This document shows positions 27,939 to 37,476 of a stretch of 64,000 nucleotides of DNA, piece after piece. Position numbers and translations under genes: made by a program. The DNA is from JABDPF01 sp036351055 (GTDB lineage: Bacteria > Pseudomonadota > Gammaproteobacteria > Xanthomonadales > SZUA-36), in assembly GCA_036351055.1 (NCBI GenBank), contig JAZBOH010000155.1:46211-110210 (forward strand), in the 5' to 3' direction. The notes beneath the pieces were generated by a model. It made no database searches. It had not been told where the DNA came from and saw only the letters and a program-made list of their open reading frames with translations. The number at the start of each line of letters is the position of its first letter. The stretch's first letter is position 1.

Positions 27939-28916
27939 ATGCAGCGCTTCAAAAATATTCTCTGTGTAGTCAACGAGGTTAAATCCAGCAAGGAAGCGTT
28001 GAAAAGAGCAGCAAGGCTGGCATTGAACAACCAGGCCAGGTTGACGGTGACCGGTGTGGCGCCGCATGTTTCGGTTGGAATGGGGATACCCGAAAACGGC
28101 CAGATATCCAAAGAATTACAGGCGGCGGTCGTCAAGACCTGTGCCACCGAACTGGCCGCTGCCGTGAGCACTCTCGACAATCACCGTCAAATTGAAACCC
28201 GGGTCCTGGTGGGTATCGGGTTCCTGGAAATCATTCGCGAGATACTCCGGCACGACTTCGATCTGGTCATCAAGGCGACCGAAAACACGGAGTGGCTTCA
28301 GCGCATGTTTGGCAGTGAGGACATGCATTTACTGCGTAAGTGCCCCTGTCCGGTATGGCTGGTCAAGCCGTCTTCCCCTTCCGGTTTCCGGCGAGTCATC
28401 GCAGCGGTTGACGTGGACAATGCATACCCCCCCGGAGAACTCCAGGTGCGGCGCGCGCTTAACCACCTGGTTCTCGAACTCGCGAGTTCCCAGGCATTGG
28501 CCGACAGCGCGGAATTGCATATCGTTCATGCCTGGCAGGCCGTTGGGGAAAGCGCCATGCGAGGATCGTTCATGCGCTCCAGCGAGGAAAAAGTGTCTGC
28601 ATACATCGATTCGACGCGGCAATTGCGTGAAGCCGAGATGGACCGGCTCATTGCACACCTTGCTGAACGAATCGGTGAACAGGGAATGCAATTCCTGGCC
28701 CCCTTAACACACCTGGAAAAGGGGCGTGTACGAAAAGTGATTCCATCACTTGCCAGCCGCCTGGAAGCCGACCTGGTCGTGATGGGCACCGTGGCGCGAA
28801 CCGGTGTGCCGGGGTTCATTACGGGCAACTCGGCCGAGTCGATTTTGCAGCAGATTGACTGCTCGGTTCTGGCCGTTAAGCCGCCCGGCTTTGAAACACC
28901 GGTCACTTTGGAGTGA
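27939..28916 (+). CDS. Universal stress protein with two Usp domains (UspE-like), second copy
   Basis: A paralogue of the preceding gene, 325 residues and again two Usp domains. Corresponding blocks include FKNILCVVNEVKSSKEALKR, GSEDMHLLRKCPCPVWLVKP and VMGTVARTGVPGFITGN. The two genes are 21 nt apart on one strand, so they form an operon that arose by tandem duplication. The duplicates differ in many positions, so the duplication is not recent and their roles may have diverged. Confidence 0.9.
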   Translation: MQRFKNILCVVNEVKSSKEALKRAARLALNNQARLTVTGVAPHVSVGMGIPENGQISKELQAAVVKTCATELAAAVSTLDNHRQIETRVLVGIGFLEIIREILRHDFDLVIKATENTEWLQRMFGSEDMHLLRKCPCPVWLVKPSSPSGFRRVIAAVDVDNAYPPGELQVRRALNHLVLELASSQALADSAELHIVHAWQAVGESAMRGSFMRSSEEKVSAYIDSTRQLREAEMDRLIAHLAERIGEQGMQFLAPLTHLEKGRVRKVIPSLASRLEADLVVMGTVARTGVPGFITGNSAESILQQIDCSVLAVKPPGFETPVTLE

Positions 28917-29053
28917 GTGCCTGGACGCCTCAGCCTGGTTCACGCGGGTGCTTGCTGTCGGAGAATGGACTATCTTGATTACTCGGCAGATTCAAACCCA
29001 GCGTGCCGGGTCGTTGGATCATGTTTTGACCGTTTGTTGCATAGGTAGCCGCC

Positions 29054-30577
29054 TCACCACCAGGATTCGAACTGCACGCCCATTGAGAACCCATCGGTGT
29101 CATCGGCGTACGTTTTGCCGCCGATCAAGCCCTGGAACTCGTCAGACCACGTGGCGTAGGTCAGGAAAAAGCGCAACGCCGGGCGTGAAAAGAAATTCAT
29201 ATCAGGTGTAATCTCGGCGGCGGCAGTGAGTTTCAACAAGCCGCCTTCTTCCCCGTTTTCCAGTTCGGTGTAGTCATAGCCGGCTTCAATCGCCAGGTTG
29301 TATAACTCGTTGAAGCTGTAGATTGGCCGAAAACCGACTGAGTACCATTTCACGTCTGTATTTTCTTCCAGCCCGAGATCGTCGTGCTGGTAAATGGCGA
29401 CAGCCTGCGCCGACCAGCGTTCGCCGAACCTGAAGTTGAGGACATCGAAAAGGCGCAAGCGCCGCTGGTCTTCAACGATGGTTCCTTCCGGAAAATCTCC
29501 CTCAATACTGGTTCTGAGCGACGGGCTGAAGCTGTTGAAATTTGCCGCGACACTGGTTCCATACTGAATGGCGGCCGTATTGTTCGTATCATCATTGAGG
29601 TCGCTGACCAGCCAGAAGCCGCCCGACCAGCCATCTGCGTCTCGCAGGGCTATCTCGGTACTGGAGAATCGATATCGCGAATAGTTGAGCCAGACATTAC
29701 CTTTGCCGATGCCCAGGTCGATATCGTTGAAGCGCAGGTCGAAATTGTTCTTGTCGGTATCTTCCAGGTCACCGATGTAATCGTTGCGTCCGCTGAACTT
29801 GTCTGTCGTGCCGCCAATCCATGCCAGCGAGACCTTGGCAAAGCCGGCGTCGTAATTTTCGAAGCCGCCGCCGAAACCGCTCATGTCCAGCCAGAAGAAA
29901 TCGTTGATATGGATATCATGCCGGCGGTAGTAACGTTGTCCCGCCCAAAACATGGCCTGAGGTTGTTCCTTGTCGAGGTTTCGGACAGAAGCATACGCTT
30001 CGCGCAAGGATACGGCGCCAGAATCACCCTCGAGCGCCACCCCGGTATTTTTCTCCAGCGTGGAGTAGGCGAGCATGAAGTGTGTTCCGAAAATCGGGCT
30101 GTCTTCTTTTTCCCTGTTGACGTTGTACCAGGAGAAGCCGGTTTCCATGTAGGTGTCGTTTTCGTTGCCCAGGCGGTATGCAGCCCCTGCACCGGGCGCC
30201 TTGAAGCGGGACTGGGAGGTGCCGTCCTTATCAACACCGTAGCCGGCGCGCATGTAGCCATAGTAGTTGAAGCGGCGCGGGTCAAAACCGGTGGTAAATG
30301 CTGGATCCGATTCCGGCCTGGCGCCACGCGGTATTTCATCTGTCGCGCTGCCCGAGGCCAACTGCTCGACAGCAGAGGGACCGGGGACGGCTGTTGATGG
30401 TTCGGCCTGTTTCTCGATGGCAATCAGCCGTCTTTCCATTGCCTCTATCCGGGATTCGTACAGGGCGCTGAGCTGGCGCATTTCTTCCAGTTCTTTTTTC
30501 AACTGGTCGATTTCGGATTCCTGTGCACCGAGGCACATGGGTAAGCTGAGAAAAACGAGGAAGAGGATACGTTTCAT
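29054..30577 (-). CDS. LamB-type maltoporin/carbohydrate porin
   Basis: A 507-residue exported protein with signal peptide MKRILFLVFLSLPMCLGAQ. A short predicted coiled coil follows (about residues 20-58, heptads around QLKKELEEMRQL), then a beta-barrel domain. Barrel segments such as FNYYGYMRAGYG, YRLGNENDTYMETGF, WAGQRYYRRHDIHINDFFW and DMSGFGGGFEN are characteristic of the LamB maltoporin family. The chain ends in the aromatic FESWW, as outer-membrane porins do. It probably mediates sugar diffusion. No adjacent sugar transport genes are present. Confidence 0.83.
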   Translation of the reverse strand: MKRILFLVFLSLPMCLGAQESEIDQLKKELEEMRQLSALYESRIEAMERRLIAIEKQAEPSTAVPGPSAVEQLASGSATDEIPRGARPESDPAFTTGFDPRRFNYYGYMRAGYGVDKDGTSQSRFKAPGAGAAYRLGNENDTYMETGFSWYNVNREKEDSPIFGTHFMLAYSTLEKNTGVALEGDSGAVSLREAYASVRNLDKEQPQAMFWAGQRYYRRHDIHINDFFWLDMSGFGGGFENYDAGFAKVSLAWIGGTTDKFSGRNDYIGDLEDTDKNNFDLRFNDIDLGIGKGNVWLNYSRYRFSSTEIALRDADGWSGGFWLVSDLNDDTNNTAAIQYGTSVAANFNSFSPSLRTSIEGDFPEGTIVEDQRRLRLFDVLNFRFGERWSAQAVAIYQHDDLGLEENTDVKWYSVGFRPIYSFNELYNLAIEAGYDYTELENGEEGGLLKLTAAAEITPDMNFFSRPALRFFLTYATWSDEFQGLIGGKTYADDTDGFSMGVQFESWW

Positions 30578-30616
30578 GCTGGCTACCTATCGCGGTACTG
30601 GACAGTTCTCGCCATC

Positions 30617-30652
30617 ATAAAACACCAGCCCGGCAAATTCGCCAGGCTGGTG
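30617..30652 (-). terminator. Rho-independent terminator after the PLD operon
   Basis: CACCAGCC...GGCTGGTG (30623-30652) folds into an 8-bp stem plus three more pairs beyond a mismatch, with a 6-nt loop. On the minus strand it is followed by TTTTAT. It lies 44 nt after the phospholipase D stop and just ahead of the porin gene. Confidence 0.7.
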
Positions 30653-30695
30653 GAAGAGTGGGGTTGAACGAAATACTCTTTCGCGGTGATCCTGG

Positions 30696-32540
30696 TTACA
30701 GCAGCCAGATGATCCCGGTATTTTTGAAGAGCTTGTACAGGCCACGCTGGTTCTTGGTTGAACTGCCCTTGATACCTCCTTTTTCCATCACCGCTGCACG
30801 CAACTGCAGCCATTCCGGGGAGCCCCAGAGATAGGAAATGGATACCAGTTCGTCGAATCCATCGTGTACATCCGCTGCCAGTTCAGGATCGTGAAAGAAG
30901 AACCCCATCTCGTTGTTGTACAACCTTGAGCGGTAGTCAAAATTTGTTGTGCCGATAAAACCAACGTCTTCCGACAGGAAAAATTTGGCGTGCAGCTTTC
31001 CATAACTTTTATCGCCTGTGCCCAGCAGTACCGAATCGATCCGGCCGGTCTCGTACACCTTCAAGCGGGGATGGTTGACCAGTTTTGCCCACTGCCCGCT
31101 GTTGACCAGCTCGGAAGCCAGTTCGTCCTCGCCCTTTAACGAGAGCCATTGTTCCCGCAGCTCGGGGGGCAAGATGAGGCGTGGAGCCGTTTCCATGTCG
31201 ATGATCGACTGTGCCGGGAAGTTGTCGGAGGTCAGCACCGAGTTGGTGACGATTTCCAGGCTCTTATCCGGGTTGTCGTCCAGCCACTTGCGGAAGTCGG
31301 CCGCCTCGTCCTTGTCCACGACACCGTCCTTCGATTTGAATTCCGCAAGGAACAGGTAGGGTGAAACGATCCTGACCGAATTGAGGTCAGGCGCTTCTTC
31401 ATCGATTCTGGCCAGCACCTGCATGATGGAATTCGGGTTTTCTGTCTGGTTCCGCTCCGCCTCGGTAACCACACTCTTGTCGGTAAGATTTCCCATTTCA
31501 TGGGCCAGTCGAACCTGGGAATCGTGGAATCCGCTATTCATGTAGTCCTGCATTTCTGCCATGTGCGGGCTGAAAGAGGCAAAACCTTTGAGCTTTTCCA
31601 GCGCTTCCTCTGCTTTCTTGTTTTCACGCTGATACTGCGGGGTAGATGCGCCGGACGAGCCCACCTGAAGGCGCTTGTTGAAGTCCATGAGAAACAACAG
31701 GGTGGAATAAGATTCGCTCAGCTCCCCCACCGTAATCTCTTCCTCGACGACACCCTGCTGGGATCGAATCAGAATTTCGGCATCGCGGAAGGGATCCGGG
31801 TCCTCGCTGCCATCCCCGCGGATGCCGTAGTAGTCTTCGGAAATATTCCTGCCACCCGTAATAACCACGGATTTCTCTTCGAAACTGCCATCCTTGACCA
31901 ACAACTTGTCATGCGAACGGCGATTCGGGTTACCCAGCTTGGTCAAGGCGTTGAAAATGACCACTTGGATCCGGGCCTTCTTCGTTGTCTTTTCACCTGC
32001 GCTGTTACGCATGAAGCCGGCGTTTTCAGCACAGCTCTCCAAGGCTCTCAAAGAGGGGTGTCCTCCGCCACCGACCGAACCGGCGGAATCAACGGTTACG
32101 CGGATGTCCACGCCGCGTCGAACCGCGTTGCACATGGCGCCGATCATGGCGTATCCGACCAGGTCGGTTTTGAAGATGTAATAGGTGAAGTCGATGGTAT
32201 GTTCGGCGTTTTCGATCATCCACAACTTGGCCGCGAGCGAATCGATGGCCGCGTGCCGGGTTGGCCCCAAAAACTTGGTCCGGGCATGCTGGACCGGGAT
32301 TTCCGCCTGTTTTCCAAGGTCGATCAGGTCAACTGGCAGTTCTGTCGCCGGGCGCCACGTCCTTCGCTCATATATTTCATTAATCTCCGGGTCGTTGACC
32401 GCGCCGATCGGCGGGCACCCCGGCAGTTTCTGGGTTCCGGCCGGGCATCTTTCCTGGCGCGGCGCCGTGGCACAGGAAGCCAACAATACGAGCGTCGCCG
32501 CTACGGCTAATAATCTTATGGGTAGATCAGTGTTCTTCAT
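30696..32540 (-). CDS. Phospholipase D family lipoprotein (ClsC-like)
   Basis: A 614-residue envelope protein with a lipobox in VLLASC near residue 22. Two HKD half-sites are present. The first is SHDKLLVKDGS with the standard H-x-K-x4-D, followed by ITGGRN. The second is LHAKFFLSEDVGF with GTTNFDYRS, where the x4-D position is Glu and an Asp follows. The layout and spacing resemble cardiolipin synthase C and other bacterial PLD lipoproteins, so it likely acts on phospholipid head groups. It starts within the stop of the EEP gene (ATGA), giving a three-gene operon with it and the TPR protein. Confidence 0.83.
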   Translation of the reverse strand: MKNTDLPIRLLAVAATLVLLASCATAPRQERCPAGTQKLPGCPPIGAVNDPEINEIYERRTWRPATELPVDLIDLGKQAEIPVQHARTKFLGPTRHAAIDSLAAKLWMIENAEHTIDFTYYIFKTDLVGYAMIGAMCNAVRRGVDIRVTVDSAGSVGGGGHPSLRALESCAENAGFMRNSAGEKTTKKARIQVVIFNALTKLGNPNRRSHDKLLVKDGSFEEKSVVITGGRNISEDYYGIRGDGSEDPDPFRDAEILIRSQQGVVEEEITVGELSESYSTLLFLMDFNKRLQVGSSGASTPQYQRENKKAEEALEKLKGFASFSPHMAEMQDYMNSGFHDSQVRLAHEMGNLTDKSVVTEAERNQTENPNSIMQVLARIDEEAPDLNSVRIVSPYLFLAEFKSKDGVVDKDEAADFRKWLDDNPDKSLEIVTNSVLTSDNFPAQSIIDMETAPRLILPPELREQWLSLKGEDELASELVNSGQWAKLVNHPRLKVYETGRIDSVLLGTGDKSYGKLHAKFFLSEDVGFIGTTNFDYRSRLYNNEMGFFFHDPELAADVHDGFDELVSISYLWGSPEWLQLRAAVMEKGGIKGSSTKNQRGLYKLFKNTGIIWLL

Positions 32541-33400
32541 GGTGTCTTATCCAGTTCTAATTCAGCTGCGACTGCGTAATGATCCGAAACGATATCAGGA
32601 AAAACCGCATAGTGGTGAAAATTGAGGCTCGGGGAAATCAAAATCCAGTCAAGCCTGGCGCCCTTGTCACCATAGGTGGAGAGCCCCTCTGCGTGAGGCT
32701 CGAACACCTCCAGGTCCAGGTTTTCCGCGAGGTATTTCAAAGACGAATCCTCGCTTTGCCAATCCGTGTTGAAATCACCCATCACGACCAGTGGCCCTTC
32801 CAGGTTTCCGAGAATGTGCGTCATTTCGTCAATTTGTGACCTGCGGACAGAGCGCCTTGAGAAGTCCAGGTGCACGGAGACAAACTTGATGCGCAGCGGT
32901 TCTTTCAACTCGTTTCCCGGATTCCAGTTCAGTGCCGCCACGGTGAATCCCTTGGTGGTGGTTGGTTTTGAAGGTTTGAAACTGTGTATGAATCCGCCCT
33001 GCAGGGGATGCTTCGACACGAGGGCAGTGCCGAAGTCGTAAATCCGGTTGGATGCATGCACGCCATGCAGCGAGCAGTGATAGATCGTGTTCTCGGCGAC
33101 AAAGCCGACGTGATCGAAATTTCCACTCCACCAGGATGCGCCGTCGGCTTCCTGCAGGGCGATAATGTCGGCATCGGCGCGGTCCAGCAGTGCGCCCAGT
33201 TCCAGCAGGTTTTCACGAATGGCATCGTTACTCAGCAGCATCTGGTTCCTGGCGTCTTTACGACCATGGGCCATATTGAGTGTCGCGACGGTCAGGTTTC
33301 GGCTGCTTACAACAGCAGACGTGTCCTGGCATGCGTCTGCAAAAAGAGGTGTGGCGGCGAGGAATGAAAGCAGTGCCGCCAGAAAAATTACGCCATACAT
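32537..33400 (-). CDS. Exported endonuclease/exonuclease/phosphatase family hydrolase
   Basis: The 287-residue protein has a signal peptide ending about residue 22 (TPLFADA), so it is exported, unlike the paralogue at 5165. EEP motifs: VATLNMAHG, IALQEADG, LVVMGDFNTDW, LDWILISPS and SDHYAVAAELE. Exported EEP enzymes include DNases and sphingomyelinase-like phosphodiesterases. Pairing with a PLD lipoprotein makes a lipid head group or extracellular DNA role plausible (inference). It overlaps the upstream TPR gene by 13 nt and the PLD gene by 4 nt. Confidence 0.83.
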   Translation of the reverse strand: MYGVIFLAALLSFLAATPLFADACQDTSAVVSSRNLTVATLNMAHGRKDARNQMLLSNDAIRENLLELGALLDRADADIIALQEADGASWWSGNFDHVGFVAENTIYHCSLHGVHASNRIYDFGTALVSKHPLQGGFIHSFKPSKPTTTKGFTVAALNWNPGNELKEPLRIKFVSVHLDFSRRSVRRSQIDEMTHILGNLEGPLVVMGDFNTDWQSEDSSLKYLAENLDLEVFEPHAEGLSTYGDKGARLDWILISPSLNFHHYAVFPDIVSDHYAVAAELELDKTP

Positions 33401-34995
33401 CCAGCCGGTTCCAATTCGAGCCCGCTGGCGGCCAGGCCTTCGATAAGAGCCGACTCAATATCCGCAAACTTCACATCCTGGCGAATGAGAGTCCGGCCCC
33501 GTTCGTGGAAATCGGGTTTCAGTTCCAGCAGCCTGCGCACGGCATGCCGTCCTTCCGTGCCGCGGCCAAGCTGACCCAGCGTCGCGGCACGAGCCACGGG
33601 AGCCCAGAAGTGACCGACGCCGGCCAGCCACTGCGTTTCCTCCAGCGCACCCTCGTAGTCACCGCGCCGAAAACAGTCGAGCCATGTTCCGTAGCGTGTG
33701 AACATGCGGTAGTGAGGATTTGCCTGGATGGCCTGGCGGACCAGGCTGGCACCTCGCTTCCATTCGCCCAGCAGCACCAGCAGGTAACCGATCACGTCCA
33801 GGAACAGCAGCGAATCGGGATGCAGCGCGTACGCCGCCTCCACCTCTTCCAGCCCTGCTTCGATGTCATCGTTAAGCACGTGTGCCCGTGCCAGCACGAG
33901 GCGACAGAGTTGGAGGTTCGGTTCACGCCGCACGCCCTCGCGCGCCAGGCGCAGCGCTTCGGCAAGCGGTGTGCGGTTGCTGTCAACAAACTCCAGGGCG
34001 ATGTTGTCCACATGTATCGAGGCCAGCATGGTGCAGACGAGACCACAGTCGGGCCCCTGCACGTACGCCTCGCGCAAGGCTTCGTACGCAATCATGTACG
34101 AGGCCTTATCGATTTTCTGATGATAGGCATAGCCCTTGAGAATGGCGGCGTAGTTGCCGCGGCAGGCAGCCGGTTTGTCGCTGGATGGGCCGGAGACCGC
34201 CCTGTAGACCGCGCCATGCTGACCGGCGATTTGCGAGGCGATAGCTGCCGCCGTGTGTTCCTGGAAATCGATCAGTTCGCCCTCTTCCAGCCTGGATTTC
34301 AAGGCATCGGCCCACAACTGCTCGCCGGTGGCGGTCTTGGTGAGTTGAACCAGGACCTTGATGGTGGCGCCCTCTGCGCGAATATTGCCCTGCACCGTGA
34401 AGTCGGCCGGCGGCGGATCGAGCAGATCCGGCGATGCCGCCGTGCCCCCGGAAAGCATGACACGCAGATCACCGCTGTTCGCCAATTCAATACTCAAATC
34501 GGTCGCGAGACCCGCAGGCAGGTAGGAAAGGTCATCACGGCCGGTCAGGTCGTCGAAAGACTGTACAACGATCGAGGGCCAGGCTTCCCCCTGGCCAGGC
34601 TTGAGCCCGGACGGTTCTTTACACCGCTTCGCGCCGGCAACGGACCCTTCGCTGAACACCGGTACGTAACCGCCCTTGGGGATGTCGACGTAGATGGGGT
34701 CCTCACCACCGGCAATGAGATAGTAACGTTCAAGGGCACGGCGCAAGCGCCCGGCCTGGATGCGTACGACCGGATCGTGGGCGGCGTCGAAATCTTTGCC
34801 GCGCCCGAACACCTCCATAGCGATGGTGAAGCCTTTCAACTGCCGTTCATTGCCGGCCAGGGTTTCTTCGACGACGAAGCGAAGAAACTCCCGCATTTTT
34901 TCTGTCGCCCGGAAGTCCGGATGGCCCAGGATCCGGTTGATTTGAGATCGGATTTCCTGGGCAGTCCACTGGCAAGACTGGGTTGAATTATCCAT
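33388..34995 (-). CDS. TPR protein with N-terminal regulator-like domain
   Basis: A 535-residue protein of a family common in proteobacteria, often labelled adenylate cyclase-like TPR protein. The N-terminal domain (residues 1-110) has the signatures HPDFRATEKMREFLRFVVEE, VVRIQAGRLRRALERYY and VDIPKGGYVPVF. A TolB/CadC-like segment (SYLPAGLATDLSIELA) follows, with a C-terminal array of TPR-like helices. No cyclase catalytic domain or transmembrane helix is evident, so the name cyclase would be misleading. It heads the operon with the EEP and PLD genes and could sense or regulate their output. Confidence 0.72.
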   Translation of the reverse strand: MDNSTQSCQWTAQEIRSQINRILGHPDFRATEKMREFLRFVVEETLAGNERQLKGFTIAMEVFGRGKDFDAAHDPVVRIQAGRLRRALERYYLIAGGEDPIYVDIPKGGYVPVFSEGSVAGAKRCKEPSGLKPGQGEAWPSIVVQSFDDLTGRDDLSYLPAGLATDLSIELANSGDLRVMLSGGTAASPDLLDPPPADFTVQGNIRAEGATIKVLVQLTKTATGEQLWADALKSRLEEGELIDFQEHTAAAIASQIAGQHGAVYRAVSGPSSDKPAACRGNYAAILKGYAYHQKIDKASYMIAYEALREAYVQGPDCGLVCTMLASIHVDNIALEFVDSNRTPLAEALRLAREGVRREPNLQLCRLVLARAHVLNDDIEAGLEEVEAAYALHPDSLLFLDVIGYLLVLLGEWKRGASLVRQAIQANPHYRMFTRYGTWLDCFRRGDYEGALEETQWLAGVGHFWAPVARAATLGQLGRGTEGRHAVRRLLELKPDFHERGRTLIRQDVKFADIESALIEGLAASGLELEPAGCMA

Positions 34996-35164
34996 TTGGT
35001 CGTTGCGTTTTCCAGAGCACTAAACACGTCCGGCGCATGGGATGCGCGGCCATGTGTAACCTACAGCAAATATACAGTATACCTCTTAATCCCCGATCCC
35101 AAACTGAACTAACCTGATCTGACCTCAATGGCACTGTCCGTTGCCGTTGCTGCGATAAGGTGGA

Positions 35165-35410
35165 ATGCCAATGCCAACAGAAGACTTTCTCGATTTTGTC
35201 GTGAACCGGGCGCCCGATCGAGCCCGGGAGATTCACCGGGAGTATGCACGCAGCGACTCGTTTCGGACGCTGTGTGGAGATTTTCGAACCTGCGCCGAGG
35301 CCCTGGCGCGATGGAAAAGCAGCGATGCGCCAGGCGCACCTGAGCGAGTCGTCGAATACACGCAAAGCCTTCGCGAGCTAGAATTGGAGATTGAGGAATG
35401 GTTGCGATAA
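35165..35410 (+). CDS. Small conserved acidic helical protein
   Basis: An 81-residue protein rich in Glu, Arg and Asp with no signal peptide. It is probably all-helical (DFLDFVVNRAPDRAREIHRE near the start, RELELEIEEWLR at the end). An AAGGTGG ribosome site stands at suitable spacing before the ATG. I do not recognise a functional family. Codon pattern and clean context support a real gene. It precedes the SYLF gene by 110 nt. Confidence 0.6.
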   Translation: MPMPTEDFLDFVVNRAPDRAREIHREYARSDSFRTLCGDFRTCAEALARWKSSDAPGAPERVVEYTQSLRELELEIEEWLR

Positions 35411-35520
35411 TCGGAAACGTGTAAATGCGAAGCACGACCAAAAAATGGCAGGCGCGACAGGATTCTATTTTCGTTTTTAATACAACATTTATCCCGGACT
35501 GAATTTCCACGGAGGAAACC

Positions 35521-36090
35521 ATGCAACAACGACTGATCGCAGGGCTCGCCCTGTTTCTTATGCTAACGACCAGCACGGCAGCCACGGCCGCTTCCCGGAG
35601 CAGTTGCAATGAGGCAATCACCAAATTCCGCGAACTCGGCAATGTCTCCGGGATGATGGCGGAATCCTACGGGTACGCCGTGCTGCCCACGATCGGCAAG
35701 GGCGGCATGGGCGTCGGCGGTGCCGGCGGCTCCGGTTGCGTATTCGTGGGCGGTGATCATACCGGCGACGTCACCATGGCACAGGTCACGGTCGGCTGGC
35801 AGCTCGGTGGTCAGGCCTACAGCCAGCTGATCCTGTTCAAGAGCGCCGATGCCTACCAGGATTTCACGCAGGGCAACTTCGAGTTTGGCGCCGACGCGAC
35901 CGCCGTCGCGCTGACCTACGGCGCGGCCGCGAGCGCCACGACCCAGGGCGCCTCCGCCAGTGCCGGTGACGCCAAGGCCGCTGGTGGCTGGAAGCGCGGC
36001 ATGGCGATCTTCACCCTGGCCAAGGGCGGGCTGATGTACGAGGCGTCCATCGGCGGACAGAAGTACAAGTTCAAGCCGCTGTCAGAATGA
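35521..36090 (+). CDS. Exported SYLF-domain lipid-binding protein (YSC84-like)
   Basis: The 189-residue protein has a signal peptide ending near residue 24 (STAATAA). The SYLF/YSC84 domain follows: ESYGYAVLPTIGKGGMGVGG, AQVTVGWQLGGQAYSQLILF and the closing ASIGGQKYKFKP. SYLF domains bind phosphoinositides and actin in eukaryotes. Bacterial versions are periplasmic or outer membrane-linked and mostly uncharacterised. A GGAGG ribosome site precedes the ATG. A D15-type outer membrane protein follows after about 80 nt. Confidence 0.88.
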   Translation: MQQRLIAGLALFLMLTTSTAATAASRSSCNEAITKFRELGNVSGMMAESYGYAVLPTIGKGGMGVGGAGGSGCVFVGGDHTGDVTMAQVTVGWQLGGQAYSQLILFKSADAYQDFTQGNFEFGADATAVALTYGAAASATTQGASASAGDAKAAGGWKRGMAIFTLAKGGLMYEASIGGQKYKFKPLSE

Positions 36091-36172
36091 TGACCGACTC
36101 GTAATGCCGGCACGCGACCGTGTCGGCGAGATTCCGCTTCTGAATCGTATGGGCACACAGAGCAGACATGTT

Positions 36173-37363
36173 ATGAAATATCTAACCCTTTCCTTTTTCA
36201 TCGTCCTGCTTCCCCTGCAGTGCCTGCTCAGCGCGCCCGTTCTCGCACAAGTGGAGGTCACCGTCGGTGGCGTCGAGATGGAATCGGAGGTCGGCGTGCC
36301 CGGCGTACTCGGCGATGTCGACGATGGCCTCGAAGAAAAGGTCGATGACGACAAGGACGAGAAGCAGCGGAACTGGGAGCCGGTCATCGCGCCGATGCCG
36401 TCGCGTAACCCGGCGTTCGGCTGGATGGTCAGCGTGCCGGCGATGCTGATGTACCGGCCTTCGTTCTCGCAGCCTGATGATCGCGTCTGGATTTCCGGAC
36501 TGTTCGGTTTCTACGCAGAAAACGAGAGCTGGGGCGCCGGTCTTTTGCAGCGCATGAGTTTCGGCGGGGACCGGTGGCGCGTACTGGGCGCCCTGTTCCA
36601 TGCCGAGATGAACTACCGGTACTTCGGCATCGGCGGCGGCGGCGACTTGTCGATCGTCCTGGACCAGGACATGGACCTGTTCCTGGCCGAGGGCCTGCGC
36701 CGGATCACCCCCAATTTCTACCTCGGGCTGCGTGGCGTCTACACGGAAACGGCGGTCGGCCCGAGGCTGCCGGACATCACGCTGCCGCCGGGACTCGATC
36801 CCGATCGCCTGAAAGTCGACCTGACGCTGGCGACGATCGCGCCGCGCTTGCAGTACGACACGCGTGACAGCGAGTTCTATCCGCGATCCGGGCTTCTGGT
36901 CGACGTGACCGCCTCGGTAAGCCGCGACTCGTTTGGCGCCGATCTAGACTACGAGCGCTACGACGCCTCGGTGAACCACTACCTGCCGCTGGGTGAAAGC
37001 GGCGTGCTCGCCAGCCGGATTACCACCCAGTACACCGCCGGAAATACGCCGTTCTTCCTGTATCCCGCCTTCGGCCAGGGCGCCGACCTGCGCGGCTACG
37101 AAATGGGCTCATATCGCGACCGGTTCCTGCTGGCGGCGCAGACCGAGTATCGCCATCGTTTCACCCCGCGGATCGGCGCGGTCGCCTTCGGCGGCGTGGG
37201 CAGTGTTGCACCGGATTTGGGCGGCTGGGAGAAAACCCTGTGGTCGGCCGGCGCGGGATTCCGCTGGGTCCTGGCGCCTAAAAATAACATCAGCCTGCGC
37301 GTGGACATCGCCCGCGGGCGCGATGAGACGGTTTACTACGTCGGTATCGGGGAAGCTTTCTGA
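36173..37363 (+). CDS. Outer membrane protein, bacterial surface antigen D15 (BamA/TamA-type barrel)
   Basis: A 396-residue exported barrel protein with signal peptide cleaved after about residue 26 (SAPVLAQ). An acidic linker (residues 40-62) precedes the barrel. The barrel half matches the D15/Omp85 C-terminal domain: LQYDTRDSEFYPRSGLLVDV, GGVGSVAPDL and a terminal Phe (VGIGEAF). POTRA domains are missing, so it is not BamA itself and resembles short patatin-linked or orphan Omp85 barrels. The ATG at 36173 is chosen for its direct signal peptide; the frame is open further upstream. Probably co-expressed with the SYLF gene. Confidence 0.82.
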   Translation: MKYLTLSFFIVLLPLQCLLSAPVLAQVEVTVGGVEMESEVGVPGVLGDVDDGLEEKVDDDKDEKQRNWEPVIAPMPSRNPAFGWMVSVPAMLMYRPSFSQPDDRVWISGLFGFYAENESWGAGLLQRMSFGGDRWRVLGALFHAEMNYRYFGIGGGGDLSIVLDQDMDLFLAEGLRRITPNFYLGLRGVYTETAVGPRLPDITLPPGLDPDRLKVDLTLATIAPRLQYDTRDSEFYPRSGLLVDVTASVSRDSFGADLDYERYDASVNHYLPLGESGVLASRITTQYTAGNTPFFLYPAFGQGADLRGYEMGSYRDRFLLAAQTEYRHRFTPRIGAVAFGGVGSVAPDLGGWEKTLWSAGAGFRWVLAPKNNISLRVDIARGRDETVYYVGIGEAF

Positions 37364-37476
37364 ACCGGTGTAGCCTACACCCGGTTACTGTAACCCTCTT
37401 CTAAGCCGCATGGTGATCATCTAGTGTCAAGGCTGGGTTCGCTGACGCGGACCCGTCGACATGTGGAGGTATTAAG

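Noticed and set aside
33280..34986. A 568-codon plus-strand open frame opposite the TPR gene
   Set aside because: Low-complexity shadow of the minus-strand TPR protein, whose family motifs are clear.
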